Positions 1-6,196 of a stretch of 6,295 nucleotides of DNA are shown piece by piece. A program made the position numbers and the translations under genes. The notes under the pieces are model-generated. The model saw only the letters and a program-made list of their open reading frames with translations, searched no databases and was not told the origin of the DNA. Numbering within the stretch: position 1 is the first letter of the stretch; every line of letters starts with the position of its first letter. This DNA is from Bacillota bacterium (GTDB lineage Bacteria > Bacillota > Clostridia > Tissierellales > Sedimentibacteraceae): contig JAEXUD010000024.1 in NCBI GenBank assembly GCA_023453025.1, forward strand, positions 1 through 6,295, written 5' to 3'.

Positions 1-1965
1 ACCTACCACAGCCAGCGTGAGTCTTGGCGCGTGACGGCGTTCGGCGAGTTGCGCTTCTCTGATTTCATGAAGAAGAACCTGCTCTCCGACATCCTCGGTC
101 GGCATGTCTTCACCGGCCTCATCAGCGGAGACCGCGTCGACATCGAGCAGCGCAACTGGTTCCTCGCGGCGGCCGACATCTCCTACGGTGTCACCAACCG
201 GGACAAGCTGCTCCGCAACCGCGGTGCTAACATCCTGACCTATATCGGCGACCCGGTCATCGAAGCTCATGGTGCCTACCTGCCCCGCCTGACCGCGCTG
301 CAGGTTCCGACTCCCGGTTCCCTCCACTGGTTTGATTCGACGTGGAACTCGTCCGTCAATCCGGGCGACCTGTGGATCGACCAGTACGGAAATAACAGCA
401 CCCAGTCCGAGAATCCTGCCAACTACGTGGGCTGGACCAACCGGCCCATCGACATCATCAGCGAATATGCTGGCGACCGCGACAGCTTGGTCACCAATGC
501 CTCGCTGCGTCGCACCAAGCTCAAGTCGAAGGCAGTCTCGATGCAGAGCTACTTCTGGGACGGCAATATCGTTGCCACCGCTGGCGTTCGCCGCGATGTG
601 CAGCGGTCTTGGGCGCTCAATCAGGGCCCGAAGAATCCCGATGGCTCCGAGACGATCGATCTCTACAGCCCGGATTATCGTCTCCCGGATTCTGGCGAGA
701 AGGTGAGCGGCACCTCGAAGAGCTACAGCATCATGCTGCACACTCCGAAGGAGATCCGCCGCAAGCTCCCCGGAAACACCGGCCTCAGCCTGTTCTACAA
801 CAAGTCCGAGAACTTCCAGCCGGCCTCCGGTCGCGTCGACGCCTTCGGCAACCCGCTCGCTTCGCCGAACGGCAAGACCCGCGACTACGGCTTCATGATC
901 TCCACCTTGGATGACCGGATCTCCTTGAAGGTGAACTGGTACAAGACCGAGGTGTTCAATGCGGCTCTCTCGGCGTTCAGCGGCGACTATATGCTGCCGG
1001 CCGCCGAAGCTTGGGGCTATATGTTTGCCCGTCGTAACCTTGAGCGCTTTGGCTCCTACGGCACCTCCAATGAGGGGCTTGGTGGTTACAGCCCCATGGT
1101 GGGGCAGTCTGTGGCCGACGCCGTTGCTGCTGGCGATGCCGTTTGCAACGCCTACCTCGCGAACCTCAACTCCGACCAGTGGTTCAGCAACTGGGGCATC
1201 GACAAGAATCAGTGGAACGGCTGGATGAACTGGACCACCCCTCAGGGCTGGACCATCACCGGCGACACCACCTCGAAGGGTGTTGAGTACGAACTCAACG
1301 TCGCTGTCTCCAAGAACCTGAACATCATGATCAACGCCTCCAAGACGGAAGCCATGCGTACCAACATGGCCGAGTCCTTGGCGACGTACGTCGAAGACCG
1401 CTGGGCGCTCTACAACACCCCGGTCATGCTCAACGGAGTGCAGGTCGGCTACATCGGTGATGTGCGCATGTGGAACGAGAGCTACAACCCGGGCGAGACC
1501 ATCCGCGGCAAGTTCGGCCGCGAGTTCATGTCCGGCTACACTCTGTACCGCATGCAGGAGAACTCCAATGTGCCCGAGCTCCGTCCGTGGCGCTTCAACT
1601 TGGTTGCCAACTACAACTTCGACGAGGGCATCCTCAAGGGAGTCAACCTTGGTGTGGGCTACCGCTGGCAGGACGGCGTCGTCACCGGCTACAAGCTCAC
1701 CGAGGCGATCAACCCGGATACCGGCATGAAGGACTTCGACCTCGACAACCCCTACATGGGGCCGAGCGAGACCAATGTCGACATGTGGGTTGGCTACAGC
1801 CGCAAGCTGACGGACAAGATCGACTGGCACATCCAGCTCAATCTCCGCAACATCACGACCAAGAAGGAGCTCATCCCGATCACGGTTCAGCCCGATGGCA
1901 CCATGGCCGTCGGCCGTATCCCCGAGACCTTCACGTGGACGCTCACCAACACCTTCAAGTTCTGA
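1..1965 (+). CDS. TonB-dependent receptor, C-terminal beta-barrel part (5' partial)
   Basis: Outer-membrane active transporter that would import a bound ligand using TonB-ExbBD energy. The frame is open to base 1 and reads through the GTG at 31 without a break, so that GTG is internal and the true start with signal peptide and plug domain lies upstream. 654 residues are visible; receptors of this kind are usually about 900-1200. The sequence has alternating polar/aromatic strands with Asn/Gly/Asp-rich loops. Recognisable stretches are AFGELRFSDF near the start, GNIVATAGVRRD (about residue 189), NFQPASGRVDAFGNPLASPN (about 271-290), TTSKGVEYELNV (about 423), LRPWRFNLVANYNF (about 527) and a final strand ending TNTFKF with a terminal Phe, the usual BAM recognition end. 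These resemble the expanded Opitutaceae receptors. A Trp-rich loop lies at about residues 394-417. The ligand cannot be told; siderophore or carbohydrate are both possible. Family call is strong, substrate unknown. Confidence 0.9.
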   Translation, partial: TYHSQRESWRVTAFGELRFSDFMKKNLLSDILGRHVFTGLISGDRVDIEQRNWFLAAADISYGVTNRDKLLRNRGANILTYIGDPVIEAHGAYLPRLTALQVPTPGSLHWFDSTWNSSVNPGDLWIDQYGNNSTQSENPANYVGWTNRPIDIISEYAGDRDSLVTNASLRRTKLKSKAVSMQSYFWDGNIVATAGVRRDVQRSWALNQGPKNPDGSETIDLYSPDYRLPDSGEKVSGTSKSYSIMLHTPKEIRRKLPGNTGLSLFYNKSENFQPASGRVDAFGNPLASPNGKTRDYGFMISTLDDRISLKVNWYKTEVFNAALSAFSGDYMLPAAEAWGYMFARRNLERFGSYGTSNEGLGGYSPMVGQSVADAVAAGDAVCNAYLANLNSDQWFSNWGIDKNQWNGWMNWTTPQGWTITGDTTSKGVEYELNVAVSKNLNIMINASKTEAMRTNMAESLATYVEDRWALYNTPVMLNGVQVGYIGDVRMWNESYNPGETIRGKFGREFMSGYTLYRMQENSNVPELRPWRFNLVANYNFDEGILKGVNLGVGYRWQDGVVTGYKLTEAINPDTGMKDFDLDNPYMGPSETNVDMWVGYSRKLTDKIDWHIQLNLRNITTKKELIPITVQPDGTMAVGRIPETFTWTLTNTFKF

Positions 1966-2010
1966 TCAGGTCTAGCGCCTGATTCGGAACACTGTGTTGA
2001 TTCGGTTTCG

Positions 2011-2041
2011 GAGCCGGGACTTCGGTCCCGGCTCTTTTTTT
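2011..2041 (+). terminator. Intrinsic terminator of the TonB receptor gene
   Basis: A perfect 10-bp stem (2011-2020 with 2025-2034) is closed by a C(UUCG)G tetraloop and followed by seven T (2035-2041), 45 bp after the receptor stop codon. A smaller 6-bp hairpin (1965-1970 with 1978-1983) sits just at the stop codon and may protect the mRNA end. The structure separates the receptor transcript from fmt. Confidence 0.95.
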
Positions 2042-2045
2042 GTGC

Positions 2046-2075
2046 CCGACAGGCCTGTTCTTGGGGGTGTACGAT
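2046..2075 (+). promoter_or_regulatory. Possible sigma70-type promoter upstream of fmt (weak)
   Basis: Immediately after the receptor terminator, CCGACA (2046-2051) and TACGAT (2070-2075) are separated by 18 bp. Each matches four of six consensus positions. A perfect 10-bp palindrome, ACAGGCCTGT (2049-2058), overlaps the -35 element and could be an operator, or chance. The implied leader would be about 130 nt. fmt needs a promoter somewhere in 2042-2211 because a strong terminator precedes it, but this specific site is only a guess. The rest of 2076-2211 shows no gene or clear signal. Confidence 0.2.
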
Positions 2076-2211
2076 CGGCGCGGCGACCGGAGTGGCAACC
2101 GGGGCTGTTTGATGGCAGCCCGGGGGTGGCGCCGTTTCGGTCGAATCGGCGGCGGAGCCCCCGCGCCGGAAAGCGCTCGCGGTCAACCGCGCCGCACCGC
2201 ATATCCACCGC

Positions 2212-3204
2212 ATGCCGCCGTTGCGCCTGCTCTTCCTCGGTTCCGACCCGATCGCCCTTCCGGTGCTGGAGTATCTCGCCGGCGCCGGACGGGAGCTGGC
2301 GACGGTCGTCGCGGTGTACACCCAGCCCGATCGGCCCCATGGGCGGGGTCAGAAGGTGGTGCCGGGCCCGATCAAGGAGTGGGCGCTGGCGCACGGTCTG
2401 CCGGTCTACCAACCCGAGCGGCTCGGTCCCGACGACACCGCCCGCGTGCGTGAGCTCGGCGTCGATGCCGCGCTGGTGATGGCCTTCGGGCAGCTCCTCA
2501 AGGACGACTTCCTCGCGGCGCTGCCGCTGGGCGTCTTCAATCTCCACACCTCGCTGCTGCCGAAATACCGCGGGGCCTGCCCGGCAACCGTGGCCATCGC
2601 CAGCGGCGATGGCGAGACGGGCGTCACGTTCATGCGCGTGGTGCGCAAACTCGATGCCGGCGCGATCGTCGACCAGGAGCGGGTGCCAATCGGCCCGCAC
2701 GAGACCACCGCCTCGCTCGAGGCCGCGCTCGGGCTGGCGGCCGTGCCGCTCACCGCGCGCTGTCTTGCGGTCTTGCGTGCAGGCGCGCTCGCCGCGCGCG
2801 AGCAGGACGAGTCCGCGGTGAGCTACTGCCGCCGGTTGGCGAAGACGGACGGCGTGCTCGATTTCTCGAGACCGGCCGTCGAGCTGGCCCGCCGGATCAA
2901 CGCGCTCATGCCCTGGCCCGGCTGCGCGATCGAGATCGGCGGAGTCATGGTGAAGCTTGGTCTCGCCGAGGCGACAGCGGGCGGCGGCGCCCCGCCTGGA
3001 ACGGTGCTCGTGCCGGATTGCGATGCTCTGCCGGTGGCCACGGGCGAGGGGACTCTGCGTCTCCTGCGGCTCCAGCGGCCCGGAGGCAAGATGCTGCCGG
3101 CCACGGAATTTCTGCGGGGTTTCGCGGTGCCGGCGGGCTGTGTGTTGGCCTCGCAGCCGATGCCACCGTTGGTGGCGCGCGAACCGTTTCCGAGGAAGTC
3201 GTGA
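2212..3204 (+). CDS. fmt: Methionyl-tRNA formyltransferase
   Basis: Transfers a formyl group from 10-formyltetrahydrofolate to Met-tRNA(fMet) in the cytoplasm, producing the bacterial initiator. The 330-residue length is normal for the family. The N-terminal formyltransferase fold opens with LRLLFLGSDP, followed by the QPDRPHGRGQK loop (38-48). The catalytic triad is visible as N110 and H112 in FNLHTSLLPKYRG and D148 in LDAGAIV. The C-terminal tRNA-binding domain carries the usual INALMPWPG (229-237) and TLRLLRLQRPGGKMLPATEFLRG-type stretch (281-303). The ATG at 2212 is the only conventional start after an in-frame stop at 2110-2112, and it lacks a Shine-Dalgarno motif. def, its common partner, is not adjacent here. 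The next gene starts 71 bp downstream on the same strand. Base use matches the flanking housekeeping DNA. Identity is secure. Confidence 0.96.
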   Translation: MPPLRLLFLGSDPIALPVLEYLAGAGRELATVVAVYTQPDRPHGRGQKVVPGPIKEWALAHGLPVYQPERLGPDDTARVRELGVDAALVMAFGQLLKDDFLAALPLGVFNLHTSLLPKYRGACPATVAIASGDGETGVTFMRVVRKLDAGAIVDQERVPIGPHETTASLEAALGLAAVPLTARCLAVLRAGALAAREQDESAVSYCRRLAKTDGVLDFSRPAVELARRINALMPWPGCAIEIGGVMVKLGLAEATAGGGAPPGTVLVPDCDALPVATGEGTLRLLRLQRPGGKMLPATEFLRGFAVPAGCVLASQPMPPLVAREPFPRKS

Positions 3205-3224
3205 ATTCCGGGCGGAAACGATTC

Positions 3225-3249
3225 GCGCGAGCCAACGCGCTTGTTTTTG
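3225..3249 (+). terminator. Candidate intrinsic terminator between fmt and the LysM gene
   Basis: An all-GC 5-bp stem (GCGCG 3225-3229 with CGCGC 3236-3240) and 6-nt loop are followed directly by TTGTTTTTG, 20 bp after the fmt stop. The geometry fits an intrinsic terminator, but the stem is short, so termination may be partial and fmt transcripts may read into the LysM-parB pair. If it works fully, the promoter of the next genes would have to fit in the 26 bp before 3276 or lie inside fmt, and no good one is visible. Confidence 0.4.
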
Positions 3250-3275
3250 CCGGCACGGTTTTGCATGCTGCGGCC

Positions 3276-3893
3276 ATGAAACTGGTGCCCACGCTGATCG
3301 TCGGATTGCTCGCGGCCACCCCGCTGTTCGGTCAGCGGGCCGATCCACGCGCGGTCGAGCTCGCCAACCTGCGCGAGGACGTGCGCCTGCTCCAGCAGAC
3401 CGTCGGCGAGTTGCAGGCCTCGCTCGCCGAGCTCCAGCGGGACAACGCCGCGCTGAGTCAGCAGGCCGAATCCGGCCGCGCTGCCAACGTCACGCTTGCG
3501 CAGCTCAACGACGCGCTCGCCCAGCTTCGGCAGACCACCGACACTGCGCTGGCCGAACAGAAACGGGACACCCTTCAGACCGTGGCCCTGCAGATCGCGA
3601 AACTCGCGAAGGAAACCAATGCCGCGATCGCCGCCGTGGCTAAGGGCCAGGCGACGCGCCCGACCATCAGTACCGAGTTCAGCGACGATTTCCCCAAGGA
3701 AGGCGTGACGCACACCGTGCAGGCGGGGGAGACGCTCTCGACCATCGCGAAGCGGTACGGCGTGCCGATGAAGAACATCCAGAACGCCAATCGCATCGCG
3801 GACCCCACCAAGATTCACGTGGGCCAAAGCCTCTTTATTCCCGGATCAACCGGGCCGCTGATGCCGGCTCCGCAGGTCCGACCCTCCAACTGA
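3276..3893 (+). CDS. Exported coiled-coil protein with C-terminal LysM domain
   Basis: A 205-residue protein predicted to be exported and to bind peptidoglycan. The N-terminus MKLVPTLIVGLLAATPLFGQ is a good Sec signal peptide. It has no lipobox Cys, so the product is probably periplasmic. Residues about 27-125 are rich in Leu, Gln, Glu and Ala in heptad-like spacing (VRLLQQTVGELQASLAELQ) and should form a long coiled coil. After a short linker, one LysM repeat covers about 145-189 (HTVQAGETLSTIAKRYGVPM through KIHVGQSLFIPG). A short Pro-rich tail follows. No catalytic domain is visible, so a structural or adaptor role at the cell wall is likelier than hydrolysis. The ATG at 3276 is chosen because the signal peptide starts there; the open frame upstream only overlaps fmt. 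An in-frame TTG at 3261 is a weaker alternative. No Shine-Dalgarno is seen. parB begins 1 bp after the stop, implying co-transcription. The specific function is unknown. Confidence 0.88.
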   Translation: MKLVPTLIVGLLAATPLFGQRADPRAVELANLREDVRLLQQTVGELQASLAELQRDNAALSQQAESGRAANVTLAQLNDALAQLRQTTDTALAEQKRDTLQTVALQIAKLAKETNAAIAAVAKGQATRPTISTEFSDDFPKEGVTHTVQAGETLSTIAKRYGVPMKNIQNANRIADPTKIHVGQSLFIPGSTGPLMPAPQVRPSN

Positions 3894-3894
3894 C

Positions 3895-4863
3895 ATGTCT
3901 ACTCCGAAAACCCAATCCCGCCTCGGACGTGGCCTCGGCGCCTTGATCGCGTCGGGGGCCGGCGCGGCCAAGAAGAGCGATGCTCCCGTTGCTGCGGCTT
4001 CGAAGCCGTCTGCTGCTCCCGGCGCACCGGTCGCGCCCGCGCTGCCCAAGCCGGATGGCTATGCGGAGATCCCGGTGGCGGCGATCGAGCCCAACCCCCA
4101 CCAGCCGCGCAAGGCCATCGAGCCGGCGGCGCTGGCCGAGCTCGCCGAGAGCATCAGCGCCGAGGGGCTGATGCAGCCGATCGTCGTGCGCAAGGTGGGC
4201 GAAAAGTATCAGCTGATCTCCGGCGAGCGCCGCTGGCGGGCGCATCAGCATCTCAAGCTCAAGACCATCGCGGCGAAGGTCGTCGCGGCCAACGACGCCT
4301 CCTCGGCGGCGATGGCCCTGATCGAGAACCTCCAGCGCGAGGACCTCAACCCGATGGACGAGGCCTTCGGCTACGCCCGCCTGATGCGGGAGTTCGGTCT
4401 CACGCAGGAGCTGGCCGCCTCGCGCGTGGGCAAGGCCCGCGCTTCTGTCGCCAATGCCCTGCGACTGCTCCAGCTCGATCCCGAAACCCAGGGCTACATC
4501 TCCAAGGGTCATCTCAGTGTCGGCCACGCCAAGGTGCTGCTCGGGCTTGAGAACGCCGCCGAGCGCCAGCTGCTCGCCCGCCGCGTCATCGAGGATGGAC
4601 TCAGCGTGCGTGTGCTCGAACAGCTCGTACAGCGCCACCGGGTTGCCGCGGCCGCGCCGGGCGCCTCGGTCGGGGCCAACGGCGGTCGCGTGGTGCCGCC
4701 CGCCGAGGCTACCGCGGTGGCCAACATCGAGAAGAAGCTGACGTCCCACTTCAACGCCCGCGTCTCGCTCAAGCACTCGCCCAAGAAGGGCAAGATCGTG
4801 ATCGAGTATCAGGGCAACACCGACCTGCAGCGCATCCTCGACCGCCTCGGCGTGAGTGTGTGA
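3895..4863 (+). CDS. parB: ParB/Spo0J chromosome-partitioning protein
   Basis: CTP-dependent DNA clamp that loads at parS, spreads, and works with the ParA ATPase to segregate replicated origins. It has 322 residues, normal to slightly long. RLGRGLGALI (9-18) is the N-terminal ParA-stimulating motif. An Ala/Pro-rich linker (about 20-55) leads to the ParB/sulfiredoxin-fold N domain, with NPHQPR (67-72), the CTP-binding GERRWRA (110-116) and ENLQREDLNPMDEA (144-157). The parS-recognising helix-turn-helix is about 169-194 (LTQELAASRVGKARASVANA). HLSVGHAKVLLGL (206-218) closes the central domain. A variable linker (about 250-275) precedes the C-terminal dimerisation region (about 276-322). The motifs fit the chromosomal rather than plasmid class. 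The start is set by the upstream stop 1 bp away and by the conserved N-terminal motif; no Shine-Dalgarno is visible, so translational coupling to the LysM gene is likely. parA is not in the window. Confidence 0.96.
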   Translation: MSTPKTQSRLGRGLGALIASGAGAAKKSDAPVAAASKPSAAPGAPVAPALPKPDGYAEIPVAAIEPNPHQPRKAIEPAALAELAESISAEGLMQPIVVRKVGEKYQLISGERRWRAHQHLKLKTIAAKVVAANDASSAAMALIENLQREDLNPMDEAFGYARLMREFGLTQELAASRVGKARASVANALRLLQLDPETQGYISKGHLSVGHAKVLLGLENAAERQLLARRVIEDGLSVRVLEQLVQRHRVAAAAPGASVGANGGRVVPPAEATAVANIEKKLTSHFNARVSLKHSPKKGKIVIEYQGNTDLQRILDRLGVSV

Positions 4864-4896
4864 GGCGCCGCTTCGGCGTGCGGTTGGGGCACGACT

Positions 4897-4931
4897 CGCC
4901 CGCCACGCGTTGACGTGGCCGGACACGGGCG
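4897..4931. other. Bulged GC-rich hairpin between parB and tRNA-Arg
   Basis: An outer 5-bp stem (4897-4901 with 4927-4931) stacks on an inner 6-bp stem (4902-4907 with 4914-4919), with a 6-nt loop and a 7-nt bulge on the 3' side. It lies downstream of both convergent genes: parB from the left and the tRNA, whose CCA ends at 4933, from the right. It could therefore help 3'-end formation in either direction. No T tract follows on either strand, so it is not a standard intrinsic terminator. A smaller hairpin (4866-4870 with 4874-4878) directly follows the parB stop. Confidence 0.3.
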
Positions 4932-4932
4932 C

Positions 4933-5009
4933 TGGCGCGGGGGACGGGACTCGAACCCGTGACCGACGCTTTAGAAAACCGTTGCTCTATCCGGCTGAGC
5001 TACCCCCGC
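4933..5009 (-). tRNA. tRNA-Arg (anticodon UCU), CCA encoded
   Basis: Read on the minus strand, the cloverleaf is complete. The acceptor GCGGGGG (5009-5003) pairs fully with CCCCCGC (4943-4937). The D arm is GCTC/GAGC with loop AGCCGGATA. The anticodon loop TTTCTAA (4977-4971) gives UCU for AGA codons. The variable loop is five bases, and the T arm is ACGGG/CCCGT with loop TTCGAGT. The discriminator is G (4936), and CCA is encoded at 4935-4933. One defect is visible: the anticodon stem ACGGT/AGCGT has a G-G opposition at positions 30:40, where this isoacceptor normally has ACGGT/ACCGT. All other pairs are intact. It is convergent with parB and divergent from the recombinase gene, so it is the likely integration target of that enzyme. 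No convincing promoter could be recognised upstream (5010-5060). Confidence 0.93.
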
Positions 5010-5063
5010 GGAGCACTGATTACCAACGAGTAACAAGAGACTTTCCGCCGGCTGAAAACTGAG

Positions 5064-5084
5064 TTGTCACCCTGTTTTGTCACC
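5064..5084. repeat. Two direct copies of TTGTCACC, 13-bp period
   Basis: TTGTCACC occurs at 5064-5071 and again at 5077-5084, in the gap between the tRNA 5' end and the recombinase start. The second copy ends 16 bp before the ATG. Short direct repeats beside an int gene and its tRNA target are typical places for arm-type binding sites of a tyrosine recombinase or for an autoregulator. On the minus strand they read GGTGACAA, so they could also bear on tRNA transcription. The repeat is seen directly; the role is inferred. Confidence 0.5.
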
Positions 5085-5100
5085 GTAGCCTTGCGGGCGG

Positions 5101-6183
5101 ATGAAAACAGCGACGAAGCCGGGGCGAATCGTTTTTCAGAACGTCGGACCGAATCTGTACCGATTGGAATCAACGGGCGGTTACTATGCTTTGCTCAAAA
5201 AGGGCGCCAAACAATTTCGGCGCTCCCTCAAGACCAAGGACCGCAAGTTGGCCGAGCGGAAGCTCGCCGAGTTGCGCGACAAGGTAGGCGGCTTGACCAC
5301 GGGCGAAGAGGCGCGGGCGACGTTTGAGAAGCTCTCGCGCCGGTGGCTGGAGTTGGCCCGGCCGTCGATGAAGCCGAACGCGTGGCTGCGCAAGGAAAGC
5401 TGCGTGAAGGGCCTCGCGCCGTTCTTTGCCGGTGCGGTGGTGCGCAACATCACGGCGGTGCAATGCGAGCGCTGGTTGGCGGAGCGAGGCGCGAAGCTCT
5501 CGGCGAGTTCGTTCGTGCAGGAACTCGGCGCGCTCAATGGGATCTTCGAATACGCCGCGGAGCAGGGGATCGTTCTCAAGAATCCCGCTGCCTCGATCAA
5601 GCGGCGGCGGGTGGTTCAGGCTCCCATCGTGATTCCGACGCGTGAGCAGTTCCGAAGGCTCATCGAGACCATTCGCGAGTCGGACGGCCGTACTCTGAGC
5701 AAGAAGCTCGCGGCACCTGGAGCCGACCTTGTGGAGTTGCTGGCCTACTCCGGTTGCCGAATCGCCGAGGCGACCGCGTTGACGTGGGCTGACGTGAATT
5801 TCGCGAAGAACACCCTGACCGTAACGGGAGGAGAGCAGGGGACCAAGAACCGCGAGTTTCGCGTGGTGCCGATGACAAGTGCGCTGCGTGGGCTGCTGGA
5901 TCGACTGAAGGCCGACCGCTCGCCAAAGCTGGAGGATCGGATTGCGCTGATCGGAGATGCGAAGCGATGCCTCGCGCGGGCAAGTCGCCAGCTGGGCCAT
6001 CCAAAGTTCTCCCATCACGATTTCCGTCACTTTTTCGCTACCACCTGCATTGAGTCGGGAGTGGATATCCCGACAGTCAGCCGTTGGCTTGGACACAAGG
6101 ATGGAGGTGCGCTAGCAATGCGTGTGTACGGACATCTACGAAACGACCATAGCCTAGCCGCCGCGAGTAGAGTAAGTTTCTAG
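5101..6183 (+). CDS. Tyrosine-type site-specific recombinase (integrase)
   Basis: Cuts and rejoins DNA through a covalent phosphotyrosine to integrate or excise a mobile element. It has 360 residues, a full-length phage/island-type integrase. Residues 1-62 form a basic N-terminal segment (Lys/Arg-rich, FRRSLKTKDRKLAERKLAEL), probably the arm-binding part. About 72-166 is the SAM-like core-binding domain, ending NPAASIKRRR. The catalytic domain (about 178-360) holds all expected residues: R220 in YSGCRIAEATALTW, K249 in GTKNREF, H306 and R309 in HHDFRHFFATT, H332 in WLGHKDGG and nucleophile Y343 in RVYGHL. The ATG at 5101 is the only usable start after an in-frame TAG at 5086-5088; no clear Shine-Dalgarno is seen. 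It lies 91 bp from the 5' end of a minus-strand tRNA-Arg and converges on the partial gene at the window end, 13 bp away. The last 20 or so codons use A/T-ending triplets more than the rest. It appears intact and active. Confidence 0.95.
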   Translation: MKTATKPGRIVFQNVGPNLYRLESTGGYYALLKKGAKQFRRSLKTKDRKLAERKLAELRDKVGGLTTGEEARATFEKLSRRWLELARPSMKPNAWLRKESCVKGLAPFFAGAVVRNITAVQCERWLAERGAKLSASSFVQELGALNGIFEYAAEQGIVLKNPAASIKRRRVVQAPIVIPTREQFRRLIETIRESDGRTLSKKLAAPGADLVELLAYSGCRIAEATALTWADVNFAKNTLTVTGGEQGTKNREFRVVPMTSALRGLLDRLKADRSPKLEDRIALIGDAKRCLARASRQLGHPKFSHHDFRHFFATTCIESGVDIPTVSRWLGHKDGGALAMRVYGHLRNDHSLAAASRVSF

Positions 6184-6196
6184 CCAGTCCCTGTAT

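Noticed and set aside
31..33. GTG at 31 as the start of the TonB receptor gene
   Set aside because: The same frame is open to base 1 with receptor-like sequence before it, there is no signal peptide after it, and the family is much longer; the gene is simply cut by the window edge.
3241..3269. Promoter TTGTTT (3241) with CATGCT (3264) before the LysM gene
   Set aside because: The -10 matches only two of six positions, and the TTGTTT is better explained as the T-rich tail of a hairpin terminator.
1972..3348. A 458-codon minus-strand open frame opposite fmt
   Set aside because: Its Arg/His/Gly-rich, low-complexity sequence is the usual antisense shadow of a GC-rich gene; the plus strand encodes a clear Fmt.
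3811..3826. parS-like sequence containing TTCACGTG just upstream of parB
   Set aside because: Only 11 of 16 positions match the parS palindrome and the right half is poor. It encodes the conserved KIHVGQ of the LysM domain, and the same TTCACGTGG string occurs in the receptor gene at 1930, so chance is the simpler explanation.
3835..4926. A 363-codon minus-strand open frame opposite parB
   Set aside because: Antisense shadow: no recognisable domain, and the plus strand carries every ParB motif.
4856..5062. A 68-codon plus-strand open frame containing DGTRTRDRRFRKPLLYPAEL
   Set aside because: This is the well-known false protein produced by translating the antisense of tRNA-Arg(UCU); it overlaps the tRNA and the parB end.
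5170..6096. A 308-codon minus-strand open frame opposite the integrase
   Set aside because: Arg- and Leu-rich shadow with no domain; the plus frame has all the recombinase catalytic residues.
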